Assembly (NCBI GenBank): GCA_003212795.1
Contig: QCOV01000001.1
Span: forward strand, 153,321 to 217,320
DNA from: OCS116 cluster bacterium AG-435-F03
GTDB lineage: Bacteria > Pseudomonadota > Alphaproteobacteria > MED-G09
Length of the DNA: 64,000 nucleotides
Direction of reading: 5' to 3'
Shown here: in pieces, positions 57,123 to 64,000 of the stretch
Layout of the letters: each line of letters opens with the position of its first letter
How positions within the stretch are numbered: the first letter of the stretch is position 1
Notes under the pieces: generated by a model
The model's database searches: none
Told to the model about the DNA's origin: nothing
What the model saw: the letters and a program-made list of their open reading frames with translations, nothing else
Translations under genes and position numbers: made by a program

Positions 57123-58016
57123 ATGCAAGTCATTGAAAAAGCCTATGCTAAAGTTAATATTTCTTTAAATTTAACAGGTCAAAAAGAGCATAATCTTCAT
57201 TATCTCGTTAGCATGATTTGTTTTAGTGATTTCTATGATACAATAGTAATAGAAGATTCTAACGAATTTAAATATGTTATTAATGATGATGTTAAATTTA
57301 ATAAGCCAGACCTCATTCTGAAGACAATAGAATTTTTATCAAAAGAAATTGGTAAAGATTTACCTCCATTTCAAATTACTTTGAACAAGCAAATACCCAT
57401 TGGAGCCGGTCTTGGTGGTGGTTCTGCTAATGCTGCAGCTACTTTAAGAGCAATTGATAAATTTTTTAATCTCAACCTTACTTATGACCAGAAAGTATTA
57501 ATTGGTAATAAAATTGGATCTGATGTACCTAGTTGTATTGTATCAAAACCTCTAATTTTATCAGGATATGGAGATCAAATTCGTCTATTAGAAGGATTAA
57601 ATGATAAAGATATTATTATAATTTATCCTAATATTAGCGTAAGTACAAAAGAAGTATTTGATAATGTAGATGTTAATCTAATTGAAAAAAAAGACAGCCA
57701 AAAACTTGAAAAACAAATAGAAGATAATATTAGTTTTTATAACGATGGCGCTAATTTTGATAAGTTATTTTCTAATGATTTACAAAGTTTAGTTCTTAAA
57801 AAATACCCTGCTATTAAAGATGTTATAGGTTGCCTTACAAAGGCAGGTTCTTCTTTCGTATCTATGACAGGATCTGGTTCAGCATTTTTTGGATTTTTTG
57901 AAGAGTCCTCAATAAATCATGCTTATAAAAAAATTAATGATTTGAACAAGGATTGGGTGATTATTAAATGTAAATTAATGGGATCTAATAATAGAGAAAT
58001 CAACAAGCTTCATTAA
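57123..58016 (+). CDS. ispE: 4-diphosphocytidyl-2-C-methyl-D-erythritol kinase
   Basis: ATP-dependent kinase of the MEP isoprenoid pathway. 297 residues, GHMP kinase family: AYAKVNISLNLTG near residue 7, the ATP loop PIGAGLGGGSANAAATLRA near 93-111 and the C-terminal MTGSGSAFFGFF near 250. Start: the ATG at 57123 rather than the TTG directly before it. Its last 42 bp overlap the end of the convergent polyprenyl synthase, a linked isoprenoid step. Confidence 0.95.
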   Translation: MQVIEKAYAKVNISLNLTGQKEHNLHYLVSMICFSDFYDTIVIEDSNEFKYVINDDVKFNKPDLILKTIEFLSKEIGKDLPPFQITLNKQIPIGAGLGGGSANAAATLRAIDKFFNLNLTYDQKVLIGNKIGSDVPSCIVSKPLILSGYGDQIRLLEGLNDKDIIIIYPNISVSTKEVFDNVDVNLIEKKDSQKLEKQIEDNISFYNDGANFDKLFSNDLQSLVLKKYPAIKDVIGCLTKAGSSFVSMTGSGSAFFGFFEESSINHAYKKINDLNKDWVIIKCKLMGSNNREINKLH

Positions 58017-58994
58017 TGCAGCTTTAAACTCTGTTTCTGGAAATATTGCAAGTGCGTCTTTAGCAACTCTTCCATGTTGCTTTGCTTTAGATAATGTATC
58101 ATTAATTGTGTTATATTGATTTATTATTTTTATTGCTTTCTTCAAAAGATCCTTATTTCTAATTTTATTATTAAATGAGTTTTCTAAGAATTCTCTTTCA
58201 GAGACATTACCTCTTCTATAAGCAAGAATGATAGGAAGAGTAACTTTACCTTCGAAAAAATCATCACCAATATTTTTACCTAAGATTTTTTCGTCACCAC
58301 TATAGTCTAATGCGTCATCTTTTAATTGAAAAGCAATACCCAGATTCTTACCGAATGAAATTAGGGCATTAATTTCTTCTTCTTTTGACTCTGCAATAAG
58401 TGCGCTAACTACACAAGCAGTTGAAAATAATTCTGCTGTTTTCGCTTCAATTATATGCATGTACTGATCTTCAGTAGTTTTAATATTATCTGACGCAATA
58501 AGTTGCATAACTTCACCTTCAGCTATCTTTGCTGATGCATTTGATAAATTTTTTAAACATTCTAATGATTTAGTTTCAACCATGAGTTGAAAGGCTTTAC
58601 CTAGAAGAAAATCACCAACCAGAATACTGGATTTATTATCCCAAACAATATGAGATGCTGATTTCCCCCTTCTAAAATCACTATCATCTACAACATCATC
58701 ATGTAAAAGAGTAGCAGTGTGCATTAATTCAACTGCCGCCGCTAATTTAATATGCATATCACCCTTGTAATGACATATTTTAGAAGTTGTTAGTGTAAGA
58801 ATAGGCCTTAATCGTTTACCACCAAGCTCTATAATATGGTTTGATACATCAGGAATTCTATCGACCTGACTTATAACTTGTTCATTTATTAAATTATTCA
58901 CTCTAACGAAATCGTTTTCAATTAATGATAATAGTTTTTGAATAGGCTCTTCGTCTTTATATTTGTTTTTTACTAATTTAATTACATTTCCCAT
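57975..58994 (-). CDS. Long-chain polyprenyl diphosphate synthase (ubiquinone side chain)
   Basis: Trans-prenyltransferase of 339 residues. First aspartate-rich motif HDDVVDDSDFRRG near residue 98 and second FQLKDDALDYSGDEKILGKN near 217-236, with GDFLLGKAF in between. Small residues (Ala) before the first motif and the sequence type resemble octaprenyl/decaprenyl synthases that make the ubiquinone tail. Chain length cannot be read reliably. Convergent with ispE, divergent from trmN6. Confidence 0.92.
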   Translation of the reverse strand: MGNVIKLVKNKYKDEEPIQKLLSLIENDFVRVNNLINEQVISQVDRIPDVSNHIIELGGKRLRPILTLTTSKICHYKGDMHIKLAAAVELMHTATLLHDDVVDDSDFRRGKSASHIVWDNKSSILVGDFLLGKAFQLMVETKSLECLKNLSNASAKIAEGEVMQLIASDNIKTTEDQYMHIIEAKTAELFSTACVVSALIAESKEEEINALISFGKNLGIAFQLKDDALDYSGDEKILGKNIGDDFFEGKVTLPIILAYRRGNVSEREFLENSFNNKIRNKDLLKKAIKIINQYNTINDTLSKAKQHGRVAKDALAIFPETEFKAALMKLVDFSIIRSH

Positions 58995-59020
58995 ATTTTC
59001 TTATATTTTAGAATTTATCT

Positions 59021-59764
59021 ATGATCAAAGAAAATTCTAAAAATAAATTTCTTGGCGGTAAACTTACTATTCTTCAGCAAAGAGAGGGGTTTAGAGCAGG
59101 GCATGACTCTGTTTTATTAGCCTCTTCAATTCCAGCTAAAAAAGGAGATAGATGTTTGGAATTAGGTATAGGTGTTGGAGTTGTTTCTTTATGTTTAATG
59201 AAAAGAGTTCCTGGCTTATCTGTAATAGGAATTGATAATGATAGAGATATTATAAAGCTCTTAAAAGAAAACATCTCCTTGAATGGATTTGACGACCATA
59301 TTTCAGTTATTAAAGGAGACCTTAATGATGGAAGCAATAAATTTAAAAATTTAAAAAGACATAGCTTTGATCATATTTTTTCTAATCCGCCTTTTTATGA
59401 GAAAGGGGAGATTGTTTTACCTAAAAATATAAACAAGAGAAATGCATATTATGGTGAAAAAGATTTTATTAATAACTGGATTAAATTATCTCTTACTTTT
59501 GTTAAGAGTAAGGGCTCGATAACATTTATAAACCATATAAAAAATTTTCCTGATATTTTATCGCTTTTTAAGAATTCGATGGGTGATGTGACGGTTATTC
59601 CAATTTTTACAAATGTTGAAAAACCTGCAACTCGCTTTTTAATAAGTGGCGTTAGAGATTCAAAAAAACCACTTAAATTGAAAAGAGGATTAATTTTAAA
59701 CACTAGAAATGGCAAAACTCCAAAAAAAATTGAGAATATTTTGAGACATGGTAAGCCATTATAA
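59021..59764 (+). CDS. tRNA1(Val) (adenine37-N6)-methyltransferase-like protein
   Basis: SAM-dependent N6-adenine methyltransferase, 247 residues. It starts near LGGKLTILQQREGFRAGHDSVLLA, the typical family opening (in part), with the SAM site LELGIGVGVVSL near residue 47 and the catalytic NPPF (FSNPPFYEKG) near 124. The TrmN6/YfiC family methylates A37 of tRNA1-Val in E. coli; the substrate here is inferred. Short divergent gap of 26 bp to the polyprenyl synthase. Confidence 0.88.
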   Translation: MIKENSKNKFLGGKLTILQQREGFRAGHDSVLLASSIPAKKGDRCLELGIGVGVVSLCLMKRVPGLSVIGIDNDRDIIKLLKENISLNGFDDHISVIKGDLNDGSNKFKNLKRHSFDHIFSNPPFYEKGEIVLPKNINKRNAYYGEKDFINNWIKLSLTFVKSKGSITFINHIKNFPDILSLFKNSMGDVTVIPIFTNVEKPATRFLISGVRDSKKPLKLKRGLILNTRNGKTPKKIENILRHGKPL

Positions 59765-59801
59765 TCAATGACTTTATTACTATTTTTTAAGACAGAATTA
59801 C

Positions 59802-59807
59802 TATAAT
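59802..59807 (+). promoter_or_regulatory. Possible -10 element of glyS
   Basis: A perfect TATAAT lies 22 bp before the GTG start's ribosome site in the 69 bp gap before the GlyRS gene. The matching -35 position (ACTATT) is poor, so this is a weak candidate. GGAGGTG at 59824-59830 is the strongest Shine-Dalgarno sequence I noticed in the window and sets the GTG start at 59834. Confidence 0.35.
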
Positions 59808-59833
59808 AAAAAATATAGACATTGGAGGTGTCA

Positions 59834-61189
59834 GTGACAGCAAAAAAAATGGAAGAATTAGTCTCTCTGTGTAAAAGAAGAGGATTCATTTATCAAACTA
59901 ATGAATTATACGGCGGAATGCAGGGTGTATATGACTATGGTCCATTAGGAGTTGAATTAAAAAATAATCTAAAACAAGCTTGGTGGAGCTCTATGGTTTA
60001 TGAAAGAGATGATATAGAGGGCTTAGACTCTTCAATATTAACTCATCCAAATGTTTTGAGATACTCTGGTCACGAAGAGACTTTTACTGACCCACTTGTA
60101 GATTGTAAGGACTGCAAATCAAGGTTTAGAGCTGATCATATCGATAATAATAAATGTCCTTCATGTGGTTCAGAAAATTTAACTGACCCTAGGCCTTTTA
60201 ATCTTATGTTTAAAACAACAATTGGGCCTGTTGATGATGGAAGTAGTTTTGCATATTTAAGACCAGAAACCGCTCAACAAATTTTTACAAATTTTAAGAA
60301 TGTAGTTGATTCAACATCAAGAACATTACCTTTTGGAATTGCTCAAATTGGAAAGGCTTTCAGAAATGAAATAACTCCAAGAAATTTCATTTTTAGAGTA
60401 AGGGAATTTGAACAAATGGAATTAGAATTTTTTGTAGAGCCTGGTAGTGATGAGGAATGGCATCAAAAATGGGTTGATGAAAGAGTCAGTTGGTGGGAAC
60501 GACAAGGCGTGGATAAAAGTAAATTAGAAATTATTGATGTCGATAAAGAAGATTTATCGCATTATTCAAAAAAAACGGTTGATATAATGTACGAATTTCC
60601 TCATGGGCTTGAGGAATTAGAAGGTATCGCAAATAGAACTGATTTTGATATAGGATCACATACTAAAAATCAGAAAGATTTTGAAATAAATGCTGATGTT
60701 ATAAAAAATGATGACTCAGTAACAAAATTAGCAATTCAAGATAAGATTAACAATACATGGACTATACCTTATGTAATTGAGCCATCGGCAGGAGTTGATA
60801 GAGGATTTTTAGCTGTATTAAACGAGGCATATAAAGTTGAGAAGCTAGAAAATGGTAAAGAGAGAACTGTCTTATCTCTAAAATCTCACTTATCGCCTAT
60901 AAAGGCTGCGGTTATTCCATTAAAAAGAAATAATCAAGATTTAGTTAACAAAGCAGTAGAATTAAAAAAGCAATTGCAGTCAATCGGCTTAGGAAGAGTA
61001 GTGCTTGATAATGCAGGCAATATTGGTAAAAGCTATAGAAGACATGATGAAGTTGGAACACCAATGTGCATAACAATTGACTTTGAAACATTGGATGATA
61101 ATTCTGTTACAGTAAGAGATAGAGATTCTATGGAGCAAAAAAGAATTAAATTAGATGAAATTTCTAATTTTTTTGTAAAAAATCTCTAA
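59834..61189 (+). CDS. glyS: Glycyl-tRNA synthetase, single-chain (alpha2) type
   Basis: Charges tRNA-Gly. It is the eukaryote/archaea-like homodimeric class II form: [20 protein letters not shown] (near residue 10), YDYGPLG, the zinc pair CKDC and CPSC near 95-115, class II motif 2 [20 protein letters not shown] (in part) and a C-terminal anticodon domain ending near 451. Start: GTG at 59834, 5 bp after GGAGG; the track's TTG at 59822 overlaps that site. It lies 9 bp before ppdK, where most alphaproteobacteria have glyQ-glyS. Confidence 0.95.
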   Translation: MTAKKMEELVSLCKRRGFIYQTNELYGGMQGVYDYGPLGVELKNNLKQAWWSSMVYERDDIEGLDSSILTHPNVLRYSGHEETFTDPLVDCKDCKSRFRADHIDNNKCPSCGSENLTDPRPFNLMFKTTIGPVDDGSSFAYLRPETAQQIFTNFKNVVDSTSRTLPFGIAQIGKAFRNEITPRNFIFRVREFEQMELEFFVEPGSDEEWHQKWVDERVSWWERQGVDKSKLEIIDVDKEDLSHYSKKTVDIMYEFPHGLEELEGIANRTDFDIGSHTKNQKDFEINADVIKNDDSVTKLAIQDKINNTWTIPYVIEPSAGVDRGFLAVLNEAYKVEKLENGKERTVLSLKSHLSPIKAAVIPLKRNNQDLVNKAVELKKQLQSIGLGRVVLDNAGNIGKSYRRHDEVGTPMCITIDFETLDDNSVTVRDRDSMEQKRIKLDEISNFFVKNL

Positions 61190-61198
61190 TAAATTGAA

Positions 61199-62866
61199 AT
61201 GACAAAATATATACACGCTTTTTCAGATCCTATAACTGATGAAATTGATCAATCATTGATAGGTAATAAAGGCTATAATCTGTGTTTAATGCATGGAATG
61301 GACTTACCTATTCCTGAAGGATTTATAATTAACGCAAATGCCACTAAAGAATATAAAATTCAAAATAATTTTAGTGATAAATTTTTTGATGAATTAAAAA
61401 TTAATTTAGACCTTATTCAAAATAAGACAAATCTTCAAATTGGGAATCCAGAAAAACCGCTAATCTTATCAGTGAGATCAGGCTCAATGATATCAATGCC
61501 AGGAATGCTTGATACAATTTTAAATGTAGGCCTAAATCATGAAATAGTTAAAACTTTAGCAAAAAATAACAATGGTTTTTTTGCATATGATACATGGAGA
61601 AGATTTATTCAAATGTATTCTCATGTTGTTCATAGAGTCGATACTTATGATTTTGATGAAATACTGGAAAATTATCTTCTTGGAGCAAATTTAAATGCCG
61701 TTAGTCAATTAGATGCTGAAGACTTAGAAGAAATATGTAAAATGTATTTGGATCTATTCAGGGAAAGAGTGGGTAAAGATTTTCCCGAAGATCCATATGA
61801 TCAAATAAATAAATCCATAATTGCTGTTTTAAATTCATGGGATAATGAAAGGGCGATTTCATACCGAAATATAAATGATATTCCTGATAATATTGGTCTA
61901 GCAGTAACTATACAAAGAATGGTTTTTGGAAATTTAAACGATAAAAGTGCTTCTGGTGTTATTTTTTCAAGAAATCCAGATACAGGTGAAGATAAGATTA
62001 AAGGAGAGTATTTAATTGAGTCACAAGGAGAAGATGTTGTTTCAGGGTTTGTTACACCAAAAAATATTTCGGAAAAAGCCAATGATGAAGCTTTCATAAA
62101 TATTTTTCCGGATATTTATTCTCAAATAAATATAATTTCTAAAGATTTAGAAAGGTATTTTGGGTTTGTTCAGGATATTGAATTTACAATTGAGTCAAAT
62201 ATATTATGGGTTTTGCAATCACGAGATGCAGAGTTAAACGCTCAAGCATCTTTTAAGGTTTTAAGTGATTTTGTTAATGAAAAAATAATAAATCAAACTG
62301 AAGCTTTAAAATTAATCAAAGATGCCCATATTGAAAAAGCTTTTGTTCCAATTCTTGATGATTCACAAAAGTTAAAAAGTTTAACAAAAGGATTACCAGC
62401 ATCTCCAGGAGTAGTATCGGGTTTAGTTGCTTTTGATATTGAAGGAATAAATAGAATTAAAAATAGAGATGAGAAATCTATATTAATTCTTATTGAAACA
62501 AATACTAATGATATTAAAGCCATGCATGCATCTGATGGTATATTAACTTCTAGAGGAGGGCTTACTAGCCATGCTGCAGTTGTTGCAAGAGGTTTAAATA
62601 AGCCTTGTATTACAGGCGCCATAGAAATTGAAATAAACCCCAAAGACAAAAATATTTCTATTAATGATAAAGTTATTTCTGAATTTGATACAATTACCCT
62701 TGATGGCCATTCAGGAGAAGTTTTTGAGGGTATAGCAAAAACAAAACTTCAAGAACCAACTTCAGATCTAAAAGAAATACTAGATTGGTGTAAAGAGATC
62801 GTTTCTGATGAGGAAATTATTGACCCTTTAAAGATTATTAGTAAAGCCAAATTAAAGTTAGAGTAA
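61199..62866 (+). CDS. ppdK: Pyruvate phosphate dikinase lacking the C-terminal PEP/pyruvate domain
   Basis: Only 555 residues, where PPDK has about 880. Present: the ATP-grasp region (NKGYNLCLMHGMDLPIPEGF in part near residue 22, SVRSGSMISMPGMLDTI near 97, MVFGNLNDKSASGV near 242, IESQGEDVVSGF near 275) and the swivelling phosphohistidine domain (GILTSRGGLTSHAAVVARG near 447-465, His kept). Absent: the TIM barrel that binds PEP/pyruvate. The frame stops in the linker after that domain, and a convergent SDR begins 3 bp later, so no remnant follows. Confidence 0.85.
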   Translation: MTKYIHAFSDPITDEIDQSLIGNKGYNLCLMHGMDLPIPEGFIINANATKEYKIQNNFSDKFFDELKINLDLIQNKTNLQIGNPEKPLILSVRSGSMISMPGMLDTILNVGLNHEIVKTLAKNNNGFFAYDTWRRFIQMYSHVVHRVDTYDFDEILENYLLGANLNAVSQLDAEDLEEICKMYLDLFRERVGKDFPEDPYDQINKSIIAVLNSWDNERAISYRNINDIPDNIGLAVTIQRMVFGNLNDKSASGVIFSRNPDTGEDKIKGEYLIESQGEDVVSGFVTPKNISEKANDEAFINIFPDIYSQINIISKDLERYFGFVQDIEFTIESNILWVLQSRDAELNAQASFKVLSDFVNEKIINQTEALKLIKDAHIEKAFVPILDDSQKLKSLTKGLPASPGVVSGLVAFDIEGINRIKNRDEKSILILIETNTNDIKAMHASDGILTSRGGLTSHAAVVARGLNKPCITGAIEIEINPKDKNISINDKVISEFDTITLDGHSGEVFEGIAKTKLQEPTSDLKEILDWCKEIVSDEEIIDPLKIISKAKLKLE

Positions 62867-62868
62867 AT

Positions 62869-63654
62869 TTACTCTATCGGCATTTTCATTGGTCCAGTAC
62901 TAATTACTTCATCTCTTGCTTTTATAGGATCTTCAACAACTAGTTTTTCTAAATCCTCAAGGTCTTCTGGTACATACCAGTGTATTTTATCATCTTCATA
63001 TGCTCGATAAACAGTTTTAGCTATATCTTCAGCTGGAATAAGTCTCCACATTCCATTAGACGGAAGTGTAGACCTAATGTCTTGGCTAATTATGGGCGTA
63101 TCAATTACACCAGGTAATATATCAGAGACCTTTACACCAAACCTTTTAAATTCAGCTGAAAGAGATTCTGTTAATCCTTTTACCGCATGCTTAGATGCTG
63201 AGTAAACTGAAGTCATTGGTAGACCAATTATTCCAGTTGAAGATGATGTATTTAAACATAATGAATTATCAGTATTTTTTAAAAGATCTATTGCTGAATA
63301 TATACCATTTATTACTCCAAAGAGATTAATATTAACAACTCTTAGATGGTTTTCATAAGGCTGATCTTCAAAAAAGCCACCTTCAGCAATTCCAGCGTTA
63401 TTAAATAAAATATCTAATTTATTATTAGATATATTAGAAAATTCTTTCACTGCTTTTTCAAACATATCTTTATTTGAAACATCAAGTTCTCTGCAAATTA
63501 AATTTTCTGAATTTATTTCTTCTTCTAATGCATTTAGATTGTTTTTGTTGATATCATAGCAACCAACAAACCAACCTTTATCAATAAATAACTGAACAGT
63601 AGATTTTCCCATACCACTTGCACCACCAGTTATGAAAATATATTTTTTACTCAT
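62869..63654 (-). CDS. Short-chain dehydrogenase/reductase
   Basis: Classical SDR of 261 residues. TGGASGMGKST near residue 9, an Asp after the second strand (CYDINKNN) favouring NAD(H), FNNAGIAEGG near 86, and catalytic SSSTG and YSASK. The C-terminus (WYVPEDLEDLEKLVVEDP, then GPMKMP) is longer than FabG. Substrate unknown. Reverse strand, 10 bp after nadC, so probably co-transcribed with it. Confidence 0.82.
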   Translation of the reverse strand: MSKKYIFITGGASGMGKSTVQLFIDKGWFVGCYDINKNNLNALEEEINSENLICRELDVSNKDMFEKAVKEFSNISNNKLDILFNNAGIAEGGFFEDQPYENHLRVVNINLFGVINGIYSAIDLLKNTDNSLCLNTSSSTGIIGLPMTSVYSASKHAVKGLTESLSAEFKRFGVKVSDILPGVIDTPIISQDIRSTLPSNGMWRLIPAEDIAKTVYRAYEDDKIHWYVPEDLEDLEKLVVEDPIKARDEVISTGPMKMPIE

Positions 63655-63664
63655 AAATCCCCCT

Positions 63665-64000
63665 TTAATTTTTTATTAAATCTAAACCTATATCAAGAGA
63701 TTTTGAAGAGTGCGTTATCCAACCAGAAGATATAAAATTAACCCCTGTCGCAGCTATTTTTTCTACATTTGAATAATCTATCTTACCTGAAGCCTCTAAT
63801 ATTACTTTTTTTTGACCTAGATTGACCGCCTTTTTTAAATCGTTAATTTTGAAGTTATCAAGCATAATAACATCTGGATTAAATTTAAAGGCCTCTTTAA
63901 ATTGCTTTAAATTATCTACTTCAATTTCAATTTTTATCTTATTTTTTAGCTTTTTAACTTTTTTTAGAGCATTAGAGATTGATCCAGCTATAGCTATATG
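63665..64000 (-). CDS. nadC: Nicotinate-nucleotide pyrophosphorylase, C-terminal part (5' end beyond window)
   Basis: Forms nicotinate mononucleotide from quinolinate and PRPP in NAD synthesis. The reverse frame is open to the window edge, giving 111 C-terminal residues: HIAIAGSISNAL, then IEIEVDN, the conserved NPDVIMLDNF, and LEASGKID followed by GVNFISSGWITHSS. The track shows only the last 66 residues from an internal ATG. The standard closing motif is complete; about 170 residues lie outside. An SDR follows after 10 bp. Confidence 0.93.
   Translation of the reverse strand, partial: HIAIAGSISNALKKVKKLKNKIKIEIEVDNLKQFKEAFKFNPDVIMLDNFKINDLKKAVNLGQKKVILEASGKIDYSNVEKIAATGVNFISSGWITHSSKSLDIGLDLIKN

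Overview
The window looks like core chromosome of an A+T-rich (roughly 30 % GC by eye) alphaproteobacterium with a compact genome, most likely free-living and marine. Evidence for this: complete petABC cytochrome bc1 genes with Rieske protein first, an F0 operon atpI-B-E-F'-F separated from F1, the alphaproteobacterial neighbourhoods DUF1285-NUDIX-DUF6111-cca and mutY-DUF721-dsbA-smc, ETF-ubiquinone oxidoreductase next to a family-4 uracil-DNA glycosylase and moaB, and an msbA-acyltransferase-waaA-lpxK block showing that it makes lipid A/Kdo. Genes are packed tightly with many 1-14 bp overlaps. I see no insertion sequence, prophage, CRISPR array or rRNA. The exact clade cannot be fixed from the sequence; low-GC marine groups are candidates, not an identification.

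Layout. 1-6.2 kb: groES-groL (reverse, groL cut by the window edge), a Na+/Ca2+ exchanger, a short-chain dehydrogenase (SDR), then DUF1285, a CoA-type NUDIX hydrolase, DUF6111 and the CCA-adding enzyme. 6.3-8.9 kb: petABC. 8.9-14.1 kb (reverse): ychF, pth, rplY, prs, then midA-like and lgt. 14.2-21.7 kb: ybjN-like and proC facing an EnvZ/OmpR-like pair, ilvE, and the reverse block uvrC-pgsA-moaD-moaE. 21.7-22.0 kb is the longest gene-free gap; it is very A+T-rich and holds a perfect DnaA box. 22-27 kb (reverse): a PTR1-like reductase, uvrB, aspartate aminotransferase and an SDR. 27-31.8 kb: lipid A/Kdo genes. 31.7-38 kb: an SDR, DUF192, greA, carB and carA. 38.2-44.1 kb: yqeY, dnaG, rpoD, a tRNA with anticodon CAT, ettA. 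44.1-47.4 kb (reverse): mlaC, mlaA, an IMPase-like phosphatase and mutY. 47.4-53.9 kb: DUF721/DciA, a DsbA-like protein, smc and the F0 genes. 53.9-64 kb: moaB, UDG, ETF-QO, ispE, a long-chain polyprenyl diphosphate synthase, a tRNA methyltransferase, a one-chain glycyl-tRNA synthetase, a shortened pyruvate phosphate dikinase, an SDR and nadC (cut by the window edge).

Together the genes cover aerobic respiration (bc1, ETF-QO, F0), envelope building (Lgt, WaaA, LpxK, Mla, PgsA), replication and repair (DnaG, DciA-like, SMC, UvrB/C, MutY, UDG), translation, molybdopterin synthesis and nucleotide and amino-acid synthesis. No clear novel multigene system is present. The most unusual items are proteins that depart from their families: a DnaG whose zinc ribbon has lost three of four metal ligands, a PPDK without its PEP/pyruvate barrel, an SMC with short arms, a single-chain GlyRS where alphaproteobacteria usually have glyQ/glyS, and a DUF721 gene with no ordinary start codon outside its divergent neighbour.
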